This document shows positions 7,871-16,463 of a stretch of 64,000 bases of DNA, one piece after another (the stretch's first letter is position 1; each line of letters starts with the position of its first letter). The translations under genes and the position numbers were made by a program. The stretch is taken from the NCBI RefSeq assembly GCF_009857605.1, contig NZ_WWCT01000001.1:310001-374000 (forward strand), read 5' to 3'. Below the pieces are notes generated by a model that worked only from the letters and a program-made list of their open reading frames with translations, searched no databases and had not been told where the DNA came from. The DNA comes from Duganella levis (GTDB lineage: Bacteria; Pseudomonadota; Gammaproteobacteria; Burkholderiales; Burkholderiaceae_D).

Positions 7871-10042
7871 CTATTGCACCGCCACTTTTCCCGTCAGTTT
7901 GATGTCGGCCGACGACGCGCCGATGCTCAGCTTGACAGGGCCGGACTCCACGACAGGCGCACCGCTGGCCGTATCCCAATAGGCAAGCTGGCTGGCTTTC
8001 AAAGGAATATGCACCGTCCGCGTGGCGCCGGCGGGCAGCCGGACCCGTTCGAATCCGGCCAGCGCCTGCTTCGGCCGCGCTACCTTGGACGCTGGATAGC
8101 TGACATACAGCTGCACCACCGAATCGCCCTCACGCCGGCCGGTATTGGTGACGTCAACATCCACCGTCACTGTCCCGCCGGCGGCCAGCGCCGGGCTGCT
8201 GGTGCGCAGATTGGCATACTTGAAGCTGGTATAACTGAGGCCGTGACCAAAGGCATACAGCGGTTTGCCCTTGAAATACATATAAGTATGGCCGTGGCGG
8301 ATGTCGTAATCCATCATCGGCGGCAGCTGGCTCATGGATGACGGCCAGGTGCTGATCAAATGCCCGCCCGGATTGAAATCGCCGAACAGCACGCGGCCTA
8401 TCGCCGTGCCTTCGTCCTGCGATGAATGCGCCAGATGCAGGATCGCGGGAACATGCTGCTGCGACCAGTTGATGGTGTACGGGAAGCTGGAAACCAGCAC
8501 CATCACCGTGCGCGGATTGGCGGCATGGACCAGCTTGACCAGTTCTTCCTGTTTCAGTGCCAGCGTTTCGCGGTCGCGTCCTTCGCGGCCGTCACCGGGG
8601 TCAGCGCACGGCTTGGTGCCGGCGTCGGTCCAGTCGTTGGCCATGTTGGGGCCGCAGGTTGGATCGTTGCCGACCACGACAATCGCCACGTCGGCATTGC
8701 GCGCCGCCTTGACCGCCGCGCCATCGGCGTTATCGGCAGCGAATTGAATTTTGACGCCGGCACCGGCCGCCACCTTGATGCCGTCCAGCGGCGTGACGGC
8801 ATAAGGAGGATGGCCGCCGTACCAGTCCCAGTGCACGCCATCGGCCAGCGGGCCGATCACGGCGATCGATTTCAGCTTGCTCCGGTTTAGCGGCAGCGTG
8901 TTGCGCGCGTTTTTCAGCAACACCGCCGACTCCAGCGCCACCTGCAGCGACTGCGCGCGATGCCGCTCACTCAGCCACGGCTCCGCGCCATCCTTGACGC
9001 TGGCGTACGGATTGCCTTCCGGCGGATCGATCAGCCCCAGCCGAATGATGACTTGGAATTTGCGGCGCAGGGCGGTGCCCAGCTCCGCCTCGCTGACCAT
9101 GCCTTCGGCCACCGCCTGCTTCATCTCATCCTGAAATTTGTCCAGATACTGGTTGATGCCGGCCTTGAAGGCTGCCACCACGGCGGTTTTGTGATCCGGA
9201 TAACGGTGGTACAGCTTGACCAGATTGCCGACCGCGCCGCCGTCGCCGGAAATCACCTCCGCGCCCCAGGTGTCGATGACCAGGCTGTTGATGATGGGAT
9301 TGACCGCCATCGGCACGCCGTTCCAGGCGTTGTACGAGGCCATCAGCGCCCGCGCGCCGCCGTCTTCAAAGCCCATGCGGAATGGCATGGCGTAGTATTC
9401 CCAGAACAGCCGCTGGTCGAAATCCGACGACGAATTGCCGCGCCCGTTTTCATTGCTGTTGGCCAGAAAATGCTTGAGGAGCGCGCCCGAGCGCCAGTAT
9501 TTGGGATCATCGCCCTGCAAGCCCTTGATAAACGCCGTGGCCATGGTACCGGCCAGGAAGGGGTCTTCGCTGTACACCTCTTCGGTACGTCCCCAGCGCG
9601 GATCGCGCGCCAGGTCGGATTGCGGCCCCCACAGCATCAGCGAAGGCTGATTGTATTGGTCGTTCTGCGTGATGTAGCGGGCTTCGGTGCCCTGGATTTC
9701 GCCGGCCATGCGGACCAATGACGGGTTCCAGGTCTCGCCCATGCCCGGAGGCTGCGGGAACTGGGTGGTGGTGATCGCGGCCAGACCTTTTTTCTCATTG
9801 CCGCGCTTGACCACACCGTGAATGCCTTCGGAACTGCCGAAGCTGGGAATGCCGAGCCGCCTGACGCTGGTATCGGTAGAAAGCGCGGCGATTTTTTCAT
9901 CGACGGTCATCAGCGACAGGATATTGCTGATCCGCTCTGCGGCAGGCAGCGACGGATTCTGGAACGGGTAATCGCCCGCATTTGCCCGCGCGCACACGAG
10001 CAGGCAGGCGAGCGATGCCGCCCGCAACAATTTGGTGGTCAT
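7871..10042 (-). CDS. Secreted glycoside hydrolase family 3 beta-glucosidase/xylosidase
   Basis: This is a 723-residue protein with a signal peptide (cleavage near ARANA-GDYP). It has the GH3 N-terminal TIM barrel, the GH3 C-terminal alpha/beta sandwich (VIGPLADGVHWDWYGGHPPY, VIVVGNDPT) and a terminal fibronectin-III-like domain (GRREGDSVVQLYVSYP). The nucleophile region reads ISGDGGAV, where the Asp aligns with the catalytic Asp of VSDCGAI-type GH3 enzymes; that lineage includes beta-xylosidases, so xylo- or gluco-oligosaccharides are both possible substrates. Together with the GH5 enzyme it suggests plant cell-wall degradation. The gene is divergent from the DHFR-like gene. Confidence 0.87.
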   Translation of the reverse strand: MTTKLLRAASLACLLVCARANAGDYPFQNPSLPAAERISNILSLMTVDEKIAALSTDTSVRRLGIPSFGSSEGIHGVVKRGNEKKGLAAITTTQFPQPPGMGETWNPSLVRMAGEIQGTEARYITQNDQYNQPSLMLWGPQSDLARDPRWGRTEEVYSEDPFLAGTMATAFIKGLQGDDPKYWRSGALLKHFLANSNENGRGNSSSDFDQRLFWEYYAMPFRMGFEDGGARALMASYNAWNGVPMAVNPIINSLVIDTWGAEVISGDGGAVGNLVKLYHRYPDHKTAVVAAFKAGINQYLDKFQDEMKQAVAEGMVSEAELGTALRRKFQVIIRLGLIDPPEGNPYASVKDGAEPWLSERHRAQSLQVALESAVLLKNARNTLPLNRSKLKSIAVIGPLADGVHWDWYGGHPPYAVTPLDGIKVAAGAGVKIQFAADNADGAAVKAARNADVAIVVVGNDPTCGPNMANDWTDAGTKPCADPGDGREGRDRETLALKQEELVKLVHAANPRTVMVLVSSFPYTINWSQQHVPAILHLAHSSQDEGTAIGRVLFGDFNPGGHLISTWPSSMSQLPPMMDYDIRHGHTYMYFKGKPLYAFGHGLSYTSFKYANLRTSSPALAAGGTVTVDVDVTNTGRREGDSVVQLYVSYPASKVARPKQALAGFERVRLPAGATRTVHIPLKASQLAYWDTASGAPVVESGPVKLSIGASSADIKLTGKVAVQ

Positions 10043-10242
10043 CTTGTCTCCAATTTTTTGGTAATTATGAGCAAGATGGTGCAGTGGACCGACAATACTG
10101 GCAAGACAGAAAATTGCCGGTCTGCGTTATGTTTTTACTCAACGGCGGCTCAGCCAACGTCGCACCCGGACGCCAATTCGGCGGCACCCAGCGACCCGCG
10201 AAGGGTGATATTCTTGTCGCACAAATCATTAAAGGAGATGGA

Positions 10243-10890
10243 ATGTCCGAACTGAAGGTGCGATGCTTTGCGGTGTCGCTGGATGGCTATGGCGCTGGCC
10301 CGAATCAGAGCCTGGAAAACCCGATGGGCGATGGCGGCGGCGGGCTGCATACGTGGTTCCGTGGCACCCGCACCTTCCAGCGCATGATAGGCAATCCATC
10401 GCAGGGAACCGATGGTCCGGACGAACAGTTTGCCGCGCGCGGCTTCGACAACATCGGCGCCTGGATCTTGGGCCGAAACATGTTCGGCCCTGTCCGTGGC
10501 GCATGGCCGGACGACGAATGGAAAGGCTGGTGGGGAGACGAGCCGCCGTACCACGTTCCTGTCTTCGTACTGACGCACCATGCCCGCGAACCGCTGGTGA
10601 TGGCGGGCGGCACGACCTTCTACTTCGTTACCGACGGCATCCAGTCCGCCTACGATCAGGCGATCAAGGCGGCAAACGGCAAGGATGTGCGACTGGGCGG
10701 TGGCGTCGAGACCATCCGCCAGCTTCTTCAGGCCGGCCTGGTCGATGAGTTGCACATGGCCATTTCGCCGGTATTGCTGGGTTCCGGAGAATCACTGCTC
10801 GAAGGATTGGACATGCCGGCGCTGGGGTTTCGCTGCACCGAGCACGTTCCGACCGAGGCTGCGACGCATGTGGTGCTGCGCAAGGACTAA
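10243..10890 (+). CDS. Dihydrofolate reductase / RibD C-terminal family protein
   Basis: This is a 215-residue protein. The ATG at 10243 is preceded by AAAGGAG at the right distance. It carries the RibD-C/DHFR fold pattern: VSLDGYGAGPNQSLENP at the start, ARGFDNIGAWILGRNMFGP, FVLTHHAREPL, GGVETIRQLLQAGLVDELHMAISPVLLGSGE near the end. Family members are NADPH-dependent reductases with unknown substrates and are not the essential folate enzyme. A LacI-family gene follows in the same reading frame directly after its TAA stop, so the two are probably co-transcribed and translationally coupled. Confidence 0.85.
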   Translation: MSELKVRCFAVSLDGYGAGPNQSLENPMGDGGGGLHTWFRGTRTFQRMIGNPSQGTDGPDEQFAARGFDNIGAWILGRNMFGPVRGAWPDDEWKGWWGDEPPYHVPVFVLTHHAREPLVMAGGTTFYFVTDGIQSAYDQAIKAANGKDVRLGGGVETIRQLLQAGLVDELHMAISPVLLGSGESLLEGLDMPALGFRCTEHVPTEAATHVVLRKD

Positions 10891-10893
10891 GCT

Positions 10894-11880
10894 CTGAAAT
10901 CCGCTCCTGAACCAACGTTATCCGATGTGGCCGCGCTGGCGGGCGTGTCGCGCGCGATTGCGTCGCGGGCCTTGTCGGCGCAGCCGCGGCCCGTGTCCGC
11001 CGACAAGCGCGAACGGGTGCTGCGCGCGGCCGAGACGCTGGGTTTCCGTCCCAATTCGCTGGCGCGCGGGCTGGCCAACAAGACCGTCAACCTGGTCGCC
11101 ATCCTGGTCAACCACATCCACGACCTGTCGGACCTCGACCTGTTCGACCTGCTGCTGACCGAAATACAGGCCATCGGCAAGCAGGTGATTTTTATCCGCG
11201 TTGGCGCCGGCGAGCATGCCGAATCCTTCTTGCGCGACGGCGTCGCCTATCACGTCGATGCGGCGCTGGTGTTTGCCGACTTCGCCGATGCCGCCACGGT
11301 GCGCCGTATGTTCCGCAACAACGCGGTGCTGATGCTGAACGGCCATCACGATCCGGGCGTGCCGTCGGTAACGATGGACGAGGATCAGGGCATCCGCGAA
11401 TGCGTGGCCGATGCGGCGGGCAAGGGTGTGCGCACCGCGCTGCTGCTGACCGGGCGCACCATGTCGCTGGTGGAGCAGGCCCGCATCGCGTCCTACCGCG
11501 CAGCGCTGGCGCGGCACGGCGTCACGCTGCTGGGCGAATTGGCGGGCGATTATTCCTACGCCAGCGGACGCGCGCTGGCGCAGCAGATCGATGTCGACGC
11601 TACCGGGGCCGTGTTCTGCACCGCCGATGCGATGGCGATGGGGGTGCTGGATGCGCATCGCCAGCATTTTCCAGAACACCGGCCGATGCGCTTCCGCCTG
11701 TACGGCTTCGATAACATCTCGCTGACGCAGTTCGACGCCTATCCGATTTCATCCATCGGTTCGGACCGGCGCGAATACGTGGCGCACATTGTCCGCCTCC
11801 TTAACCAGCCGGCGGACCTGGCGCAGAACAGCGGCCAGGTGCTGGTCGCCACCCGCTTTGTGCCCCGGCTTACGGGGTAA
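10894..11880 (+). CDS. LacI-family transcriptional regulator, probable CTG start
   Basis: From CTG 10894 the protein is 328 residues: a LacI helix-turn-helix (PTLSDVAALAGVSRAIASRALS, then LGFRPNSLARGLANK) and a periplasmic-binding-like effector domain. No ATG or TTG exists between the preceding stop at 10888-10890 and the HTH. The only internal start, GTG 10927, would remove helix 1. CTG 10894 gives the expected short N-terminus and has AAGGA (10882-10886) seven bases upstream inside the end of the previous gene. It converges on, and overlaps by 11 bp, the binding-protein gene. It is the best candidate regulator of the GlcNAc-Asn-like cluster, whose promoter carries a LacI-type palindrome. 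Confidence 0.85.
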   Translation: MKSAPEPTLSDVAALAGVSRAIASRALSAQPRPVSADKRERVLRAAETLGFRPNSLARGLANKTVNLVAILVNHIHDLSDLDLFDLLLTEIQAIGKQVIFIRVGAGEHAESFLRDGVAYHVDAALVFADFADAATVRRMFRNNAVLMLNGHHDPGVPSVTMDEDQGIRECVADAAGKGVRTALLLTGRTMSLVEQARIASYRAALARHGVTLLGELAGDYSYASGRALAQQIDVDATGAVFCTADAMAMGVLDAHRQHFPEHRPMRFRLYGFDNISLTQFDAYPISSIGSDRREYVAHIVRLLNQPADLAQNSGQVLVATRFVPRLTG

Positions 11881-12655
11881 GCACCGGTGGTGCGGCTTTG
11901 CTGCCCCACCATTTCTTGTAGTTGGCCGCGTAGGCGCCGGACTTGATGTAGTCCGACACGAAACCGTTCACAAACTTCAGCAGCGCCGGATCGCCCTTGG
12001 CCATGGCGATGCCGATCGGCGTATTGCCGTACATCGTCGGCAAGGTCTCCAGCTGGTCGTTTTTGCTGGCGAGGTAGTCCAGCAGCGACGAATCTTCGAT
12101 ACCGGCATCGGCACGTTTTTGCTGTAACAGCAGGACGCCGTCCGGTGCGAAATTGTCGGTGTAGATGAAGATCGCCTGCGGCGCCGATTGGCGCAGGAAG
12201 GTATCCGCCGTGGTGCCGCGGCCGACCACGACGCGCTTGCCGTTCAGGTCCACCAGCGTTTTGATATGCACGCTCTTTTGCGCGATCACGCGCAGGCCGG
12301 CCAGATTGTAGGGAATCGAGAAATCCACCACGCGCGCGCGTTGCGGCGTGATCGAGACGTTAGCCACCACCAGATCGAGCTGCTTCGACATCAGCATTGA
12401 AATGCGCGCGTCGCTGGAGACGTCGGAGAAGCGCACCGGCACGCCGAGCTTCGCAGCCAGCTGCTTTGCCACATCGACGTCATAGCCGACCGGCTCATTG
12501 CTGGCGTCACGAAAACCGACCGGCTCTCCCCCCAGCGAAACACCAATGCGCACATAACCGCGCGCCTTGATTTCTTCGATGCGGCCGGCCAGCGCCGATG
12601 TTGCCGCCAGCACCAATGCCACAGCGGCGGCGGTGCGTTTGAAACGATGCTGCAT
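11870..12655 (-). CDS. Polar amino-acid-type ABC transporter substrate-binding protein
   Basis: This is a 261-residue periplasmic protein. The start at ATG 12655 is chosen for its Shine-Dalgarno (AAAGGG) and because it gives a clean signal peptide (ATSALA-G). It is an SBP_bac_3 domain: RIEEIKARGYVRIGVSLGGEPVGFRD, VGYDVDVAKQLAAKLGV, VDFSIPY, VVGRGTTAD. It is the last gene of a minus-strand operon behind permeases, ATPase and glycosylasparaginase. PAAT-family proteins recognise alpha-amino and carboxyl groups and can take decorated side chains (opines for example), so GlcNAc-asparagine is a plausible ligand. The ligand is inferred from context only. Confidence 0.88.
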   Translation of the reverse strand: MQHRFKRTAAAVALVLAATSALAGRIEEIKARGYVRIGVSLGGEPVGFRDASNEPVGYDVDVAKQLAAKLGVPVRFSDVSSDARISMLMSKQLDLVVANVSITPQRARVVDFSIPYNLAGLRVIAQKSVHIKTLVDLNGKRVVVGRGTTADTFLRQSAPQAIFIYTDNFAPDGVLLLQQKRADAGIEDSSLLDYLASKNDQLETLPTMYGNTPIGIAMAKGDPALLKFVNGFVSDYIKSGAYAANYKKWWGSKAAPPVLTP

Positions 12656-12666
12656 GCTCAACCCTT

Positions 12667-13593
12667 TCAAAGTTTGACGGCGGCGGCGACGCGCAATTCC
12701 GGCGCCGCCATGCGCTCGTCCCAATACCAATAACGTATCTCTTCGTCGCAGCGGTAGTTGACGACCTGGTGATTGCCCTTGGCGTCGATGGCGTGGATAA
12801 CCACACCGGCCAGGAAACCGGTCTTCAATTCGGACAACTCTTCCACCGCCAGCTTGATCGCATCTTCCAGTGTATAGCCAAGCCGGAGTGCCAGCACGAT
12901 GCTGCGCGAGGTACCGCAGCGCATGGTCATTTCGCCAGTGTGGGTGCAGGCGGCGGCGCCGTAACGGCTGTCCGCATAGAAGCCTGCGCCGGGAATCGGT
13001 GAATCACCGAGACGGCCTGGATACTTCCACGCCCAACCGGAGGTCGACGTGACCACGCCGATATTGCCGCCAAGGTCGCGGCCCAGGAAGACCGTGGTGT
13101 CGCGCACGCGTTCGGGATCGGTGATGGTGTTGCTGAGCGGGGCCAGCGCGATATCGGGGAAGGCCGCCAGCTGCGCCGGCGACATCTCCTTTTGCAGCCG
13201 CTCCCACCAAACCCGCTTGCTGTCCGGGTGCAGTACCTCGTCGACGGCGAAACCGCGTTCGGTGGCGAAGCGGCGCGCGCCGGCGCCGGTCAGCATCACG
13301 TGCGGCAGGTGCTTCATCACTTCGTGCGCCAGTGCGGAGACGGGCAGGGTGCCCGGCACCGCACCGACCGCGCCGACGTCGCGCGAGGTGCCGTCCATCA
13401 CACCGGCGTCGAACTCCATCTCGCCCAGCATATTCGGCCAGCCGCCGTAGCCCACGCTACGCACCTTGGCCTCGCGTTCGACCTTGGCGATGCCGCTGAC
13501 CATGGCGTCTATGCTGGCGCCGCCTTGTTTCAGCAGGTCGACGGTGGTTTCAAAGCCGGGCCATGCCTCGGCGTTCGCAAGCAGCATTTTCAT
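12667..13593 (-). CDS. N4-(beta-N-acetylglucosaminyl)-L-asparaginase (glycosylasparaginase, Ntn hydrolase)
   Basis: This is a 308-residue protein. Its blocks match aspartylglucosaminidase rather than plant-type isoaspartyl peptidases: GGASIDAMVSGIAKVEREAKVRSVGYGG, then GEMEFDAGVMDGTSRDVGAVG, then the autocleavage region RDT(166), STSGWAWKYPGRLGDSP, and GAGFYAD. The Thr aligned with the catalytic N-terminal nucleophile is Thr166, with Arg replacing the usual His two positions before. No signal peptide is visible, so it should act in the cytoplasm on imported substrate, releasing aspartate and GlcNAc. It starts in a TAATG overlap with the ABC ATPase gene. Confidence 0.87.
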   Translation of the reverse strand: MKMLLANAEAWPGFETTVDLLKQGGASIDAMVSGIAKVEREAKVRSVGYGGWPNMLGEMEFDAGVMDGTSRDVGAVGAVPGTLPVSALAHEVMKHLPHVMLTGAGARRFATERGFAVDEVLHPDSKRVWWERLQKEMSPAQLAAFPDIALAPLSNTITDPERVRDTTVFLGRDLGGNIGVVTSTSGWAWKYPGRLGDSPIPGAGFYADSRYGAAACTHTGEMTMRCGTSRSIVLALRLGYTLEDAIKLAVEELSELKTGFLAGVVIHAIDAKGNHQVVNYRCDEEIRYWYWDERMAAPELRVAAAVKL

Positions 13594-14324
13594 TATTTGC
13601 TCATTTTGGATAGGAATTGCGCGATGCGCGGCTGCGCCAGACCGCCGTCCGCTGCAAAGAACTGCGCGGTCGGCAGGTCGGCCAGCAGGCGGCCCTGGTC
13701 GAGGAACACCACGCGGTTGGATATCTGGCGGGCGAATGCGATTTCGTGCGTGACGAACAGCATGGTGGTGCCGCTCGCCGCCAGCCTGGCCAGGATATCC
13801 AGCACTTCGGATGTCATTTCAGGATCGAGCGCGCTGGTGACTTCGTCCAGCAGCAAATAGCGCGGTTTCATCGCCAGGGCGCGACAGATACCGACGCGCT
13901 GGCGCTGACCGCCCGACAGCTGCGCGGGATAAGCATCTACGCGGTCGGCCAAGCCGACGGAGGCCAACAGCTCGCGGCCTTCGTCTTCGGCCTGGCGGCG
14001 CTGCACGTCCAGCACTTCGACCGGCGCCAGCGTGATGTTCTGCAGCGCCGTCATGTGGGGATACAGATTAAACAGCTGGAACACGGTGCCGGAGCAGCGC
14101 CGCGCCAGCTGCAGCTGCTTCGGGTCGTCGACGCGATGGCCGTCGACGGAAATTGTGCCGCCGTCGAGCTTTTCGAGGCCGTTGATGCAGCGGATCAGCG
14201 TCGATTTACCGGACCCGCTGGCGCCAAGAATGGACACCACTTCACCCGGCGCGATGCGCAGGTTGACGCCATCGAGCACCGTGTTGGCGCCGAAGCGTTT
14301 GACCACGCCTTCGATATCTATCAT
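13593..14324 (-). CDS. Polar amino-acid-type ABC transporter ATP-binding protein
   Basis: This is a 243-residue ATPase of the GlnQ/HisP class. It has Walker A GASGSGKST, a Q-loop region, signature LSGGQRQRVGICRALA, Walker B YLLLDEVTSALDPE and an H-loop VTHEIAFA. It lies between the permease genes and the glycosylasparaginase gene with one-base or two-base junctions, so it is translationally coupled. It energises the importer formed by the two permeases and the periplasmic protein encoded at the end of the operon. Confidence 0.93.
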   Translation of the reverse strand: MIDIEGVVKRFGANTVLDGVNLRIAPGEVVSILGASGSGKSTLIRCINGLEKLDGGTISVDGHRVDDPKQLQLARRCSGTVFQLFNLYPHMTALQNITLAPVEVLDVQRRQAEDEGRELLASVGLADRVDAYPAQLSGGQRQRVGICRALAMKPRYLLLDEVTSALDPEMTSEVLDILARLAASGTTMLFVTHEIAFARQISNRVVFLDQGRLLADLPTAQFFAADGGLAQPRIAQFLSKMSK

Positions 14325-14325
14325 G

Positions 14326-14997
14326 CTACAAACCCTTCCATTGACTATGCGCGCGTAAGCGCGTCTCGGCGCGGGCGCAAACCCTGGCGATCAGCCGGGC
14401 CATCAGGTAATACAGCACGCCAATCACGGTCCAGACGATGAAAGGCTTGAGCGTGCGCAGGTTCAGGATGGCGCCGGCCTTGGTCAGGTCGACCACGCCG
14501 ATCACGGAAATCAGCGACGTTACCTGCAACTGGTTGACCAGCAGCCCGGCCAGCGGCCCGAGGCCGAAAGCCGCCGCCTGTGGCGCGACGATGCGGCGCA
14601 GTGTTTGCCAGCGGCTCAAGCCGAATACGCGCGCCGTTTCCAGCTGCTCCCGGCCGACCGATTCGATGGCCGACACCGCGATCACGTATATGAACGCTGC
14701 TGTATTGCCGGACAGTGTGATGAGTGCTGCCTGTACAGGCGTCAGATCTGTTTCCAACAGTACCGGCAAGCCGAAAAACACCAAGAATAACTGTACCAGT
14801 ACAGGAGAATTCTTCAGCAGTTCAGCCAGCACGGTGGTCAATGGCGCCAGCAGCGGCGTGCGGTAGTAGCGCAGCATCGCCCAAGACAGTCCAATCAGCA
14901 GGCCGATGACGGTGGTGGCCGCGAATAGGGCGACGGAAACGCCCAGGCCTTGCAGCAACAACAGCAGGTCATGCGGCGTGAAATCGGTGTAGCGCAT
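14326..14997 (-). CDS. Polar amino-acid-type ABC transporter permease (second)
   Basis: This is a 223-residue integral membrane protein of the HisM/GlnP class. It has the EAA-type loop EQLETARVFGLSRWQTLRRIVAPQA and about five transmembrane segments. The start codon overlaps the end of the first permease by one base and the ATPase follows after one base. It should pair with the first permease as a heterodimeric channel. Confidence 0.9.
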   Translation of the reverse strand: MRYTDFTPHDLLLLLQGLGVSVALFAATTVIGLLIGLSWAMLRYYRTPLLAPLTTVLAELLKNSPVLVQLFLVFFGLPVLLETDLTPVQAALITLSGNTAAFIYVIAVSAIESVGREQLETARVFGLSRWQTLRRIVAPQAAAFGLGPLAGLLVNQLQVTSLISVIGVVDLTKAGAILNLRTLKPFIVWTVIGVLYYLMARLIARVCARAETRLRAHSQWKGL

Positions 14998-15656
14998 CAG
15001 CCGTGATCCTTGTTCAGGCGACGGTGCAGCGCACCGGCCGACAGCGATACCAGCCAGGTCATCACCGCATACAACAGCAGGAGCAGGACGTACACTTCAA
15101 ACGGCTGGAAGGTGTCGGCGGCGACGATCTTCGCGCTCCCGGTCAATTCATTCAGCGTAATCGCCGACAGGATGGACGACGTCAGGATCAGGTTGACGAA
15201 AACGGATCCAAGCGGTCGAACGGAACTGCGCAGCGCAATTGGCAGCACGATGTGGCGGTAGATGGCGAACCGAGACAGGCCGCTGACCTGTGCAGCCTCC
15301 AGCACGCCCGGTTCCACCGCCAGGATGCCGGAGCGGATGACGTCGGACGTGAAAGCGCCTCCAGCCAGCGACAGCGCCAGTGCGCCGGTACCGAAGGCGC
15401 TCAATTCCACGCCGATTTCGGGCAGGCCGTAAAACAGGAAGAACAACTGAACGATGAAGGGGACGTTGCGGAAGATGTCGACGTAGATTTCGGCCACACG
15501 GCGGGCCTGTGGCGATGCGGCAGTGCGCATTAGAGCAGCCACGACTCCCAGCGCCAGGCCGCCGGCCAGAGCCAGCGCGCAGGCGAGGGCGGTCAGCCGC
15601 GCACCGGCTGCCAGGTCGCCAAAATAGGGGGCAAGGGTGGTCGGATAGAACGTCAA
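14997..15656 (-). CDS. Polar amino-acid-type ABC transporter permease (first), probable TTG start
   Basis: This is an integral membrane permease with the EAA loop VLEAAQVSGLSRFAIYRHIVLPIALR. The frame can be opened from a GTG at 15692, but that codon lies inside an 18-bp palindrome. TTG 15656 has GGGAG (15665-15669) eight bases upstream and gives a normal permease N-terminus (TFYPTTLAPYFGDLAAGARLTAL), so TTG is preferred and the protein is 219 residues. It is the first gene of the transporter/glycosylasparaginase operon. Confidence 0.85.
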   Translation of the reverse strand: MTFYPTTLAPYFGDLAAGARLTALACALALAGGLALGVVAALMRTAASPQARRVAEIYVDIFRNVPFIVQLFFLFYGLPEIGVELSAFGTGALALSLAGGAFTSDVIRSGILAVEPGVLEAAQVSGLSRFAIYRHIVLPIALRSSVRPLGSVFVNLILTSSILSAITLNELTGSAKIVAADTFQPFEVYVLLLLLYAVMTWLVSLSAGALHRRLNKDHG

Positions 15657-15675
15657 ACAGGCTGCTCCCGCGAAA

Positions 15676-15693
15676 AGTGAAACCGGTTTCACT
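15676..15693. promoter_or_regulatory. LacI-type operator palindrome
   Basis: AGTGAAACCGGTTTCACT is a perfect 18-bp palindrome with a central CG, the classical architecture of LacI-family operators (for example TGAAAC-CG-GTTTCA-like sites). It lies 20 bp upstream of the first permease start and 39 bp beyond the cutC stop. Binding here would block transcription or initiation of the transporter operon. The LacI-family protein encoded at 10894-11880 is the only LacI-type gene seen in the window. Confidence 0.75.
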
Positions 15694-15731
15694 GCTATTT
15701 CAAACGAGTGTCACACAAACTGCGGTGAATT

Positions 15732-16463
15732 TCAAGACAGTAGCGCGGCTTTCAGGGCGGCGACCTTGTCGCGGCGGGTCTGGCGCCGTCCGCCGGAATC
15801 GAAACCAAAGGCCAGCACCTGGGGCGATGCCGGCGGCATCGGCTCCGAGCAGGACGCGTGGACATCGGTCAGCGGCAGCCGCGTGCGCAACAAACGAACA
15901 TTGTAGGCGTTGATACCGGCGCCGGGCATGACGGCGATTCGACCGGCCGCGGCATCAAAACAGCGACGCAGCCCAGCCAAACCATCCGGCGCGCTCATGA
16001 CGCCGCCGGAAGTCAGGATGCGTTCGAACCCCAGATCAATAGCCTGGATGGTTGCCTGCGCCAGATCCGGACACAGGTCGATAGCCCGGTGCAGCGTACA
16101 GCGCAGTCCATGACCGACGGCACGGCGCACCAGCAGTTCCAGTGTGCGTTGATCCAGCTGGCCATCCGGCAACGAGGCGCCGAGCACCACGCCTTGCAGG
16201 CCGGCAGCGGCAACCGCGTCGATTTCGTGCAGCATCAGCTGCGTTTCCGCCTCGCCAAAACAGAAGTCGCCGCCGCGCGGGCGTATCATGGCCACCACCG
16301 GAACCGGGCTGGTCGAGGCCAGTTGCAGCAGACCGGACGTCGGCGTCAGACCGCCAATTTCCAGCGCGCTACACAATTCGATCCGGTCGGCGCCGCCGGC
16401 CAGCGCAGCGGCCAGTCCGTCGGCGTTATCGACGCAGACTTCCAGCGTGATCCTTTCACTCAT
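15732..16463 (-). CDS. cutC: CutC family TIM-barrel protein
   Basis: This is a 243-residue protein with all CutC blocks: LEVCVDNADGLAAALAGGADRIELCSAL, GGLTPTSGLL, VVAMIRPRGGDFCF, and GAGINAYNVRLL. CutC was named for copper homeostasis, but that role is disputed for many members, and its enzymatic activity is unknown. Here it sits between a ROK sugar kinase (the two genes overlap by 8 bp) and a glycosylasparaginase transport operon, which points to amino-sugar metabolism rather than copper. That functional shift is inference from context. Confidence 0.9.
   Translation of the reverse strand: MSERITLEVCVDNADGLAAALAGGADRIELCSALEIGGLTPTSGLLQLASTSPVPVVAMIRPRGGDFCFGEAETQLMLHEIDAVAAAGLQGVVLGASLPDGQLDQRTLELLVRRAVGHGLRCTLHRAIDLCPDLAQATIQAIDLGFERILTSGGVMSAPDGLAGLRRCFDAAAGRIAVMPGAGINAYNVRLLRTRLPLTDVHASCSEPMPPASPQVLAFGFDSGGRRQTRRDKVAALKAALLS

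Noticed and set aside
10927-11880. GTG 10927 as the start of the LacI-family gene
   Set aside because: It would delete the first helix of the HTH; the frame is coding upstream to CTG 10894.
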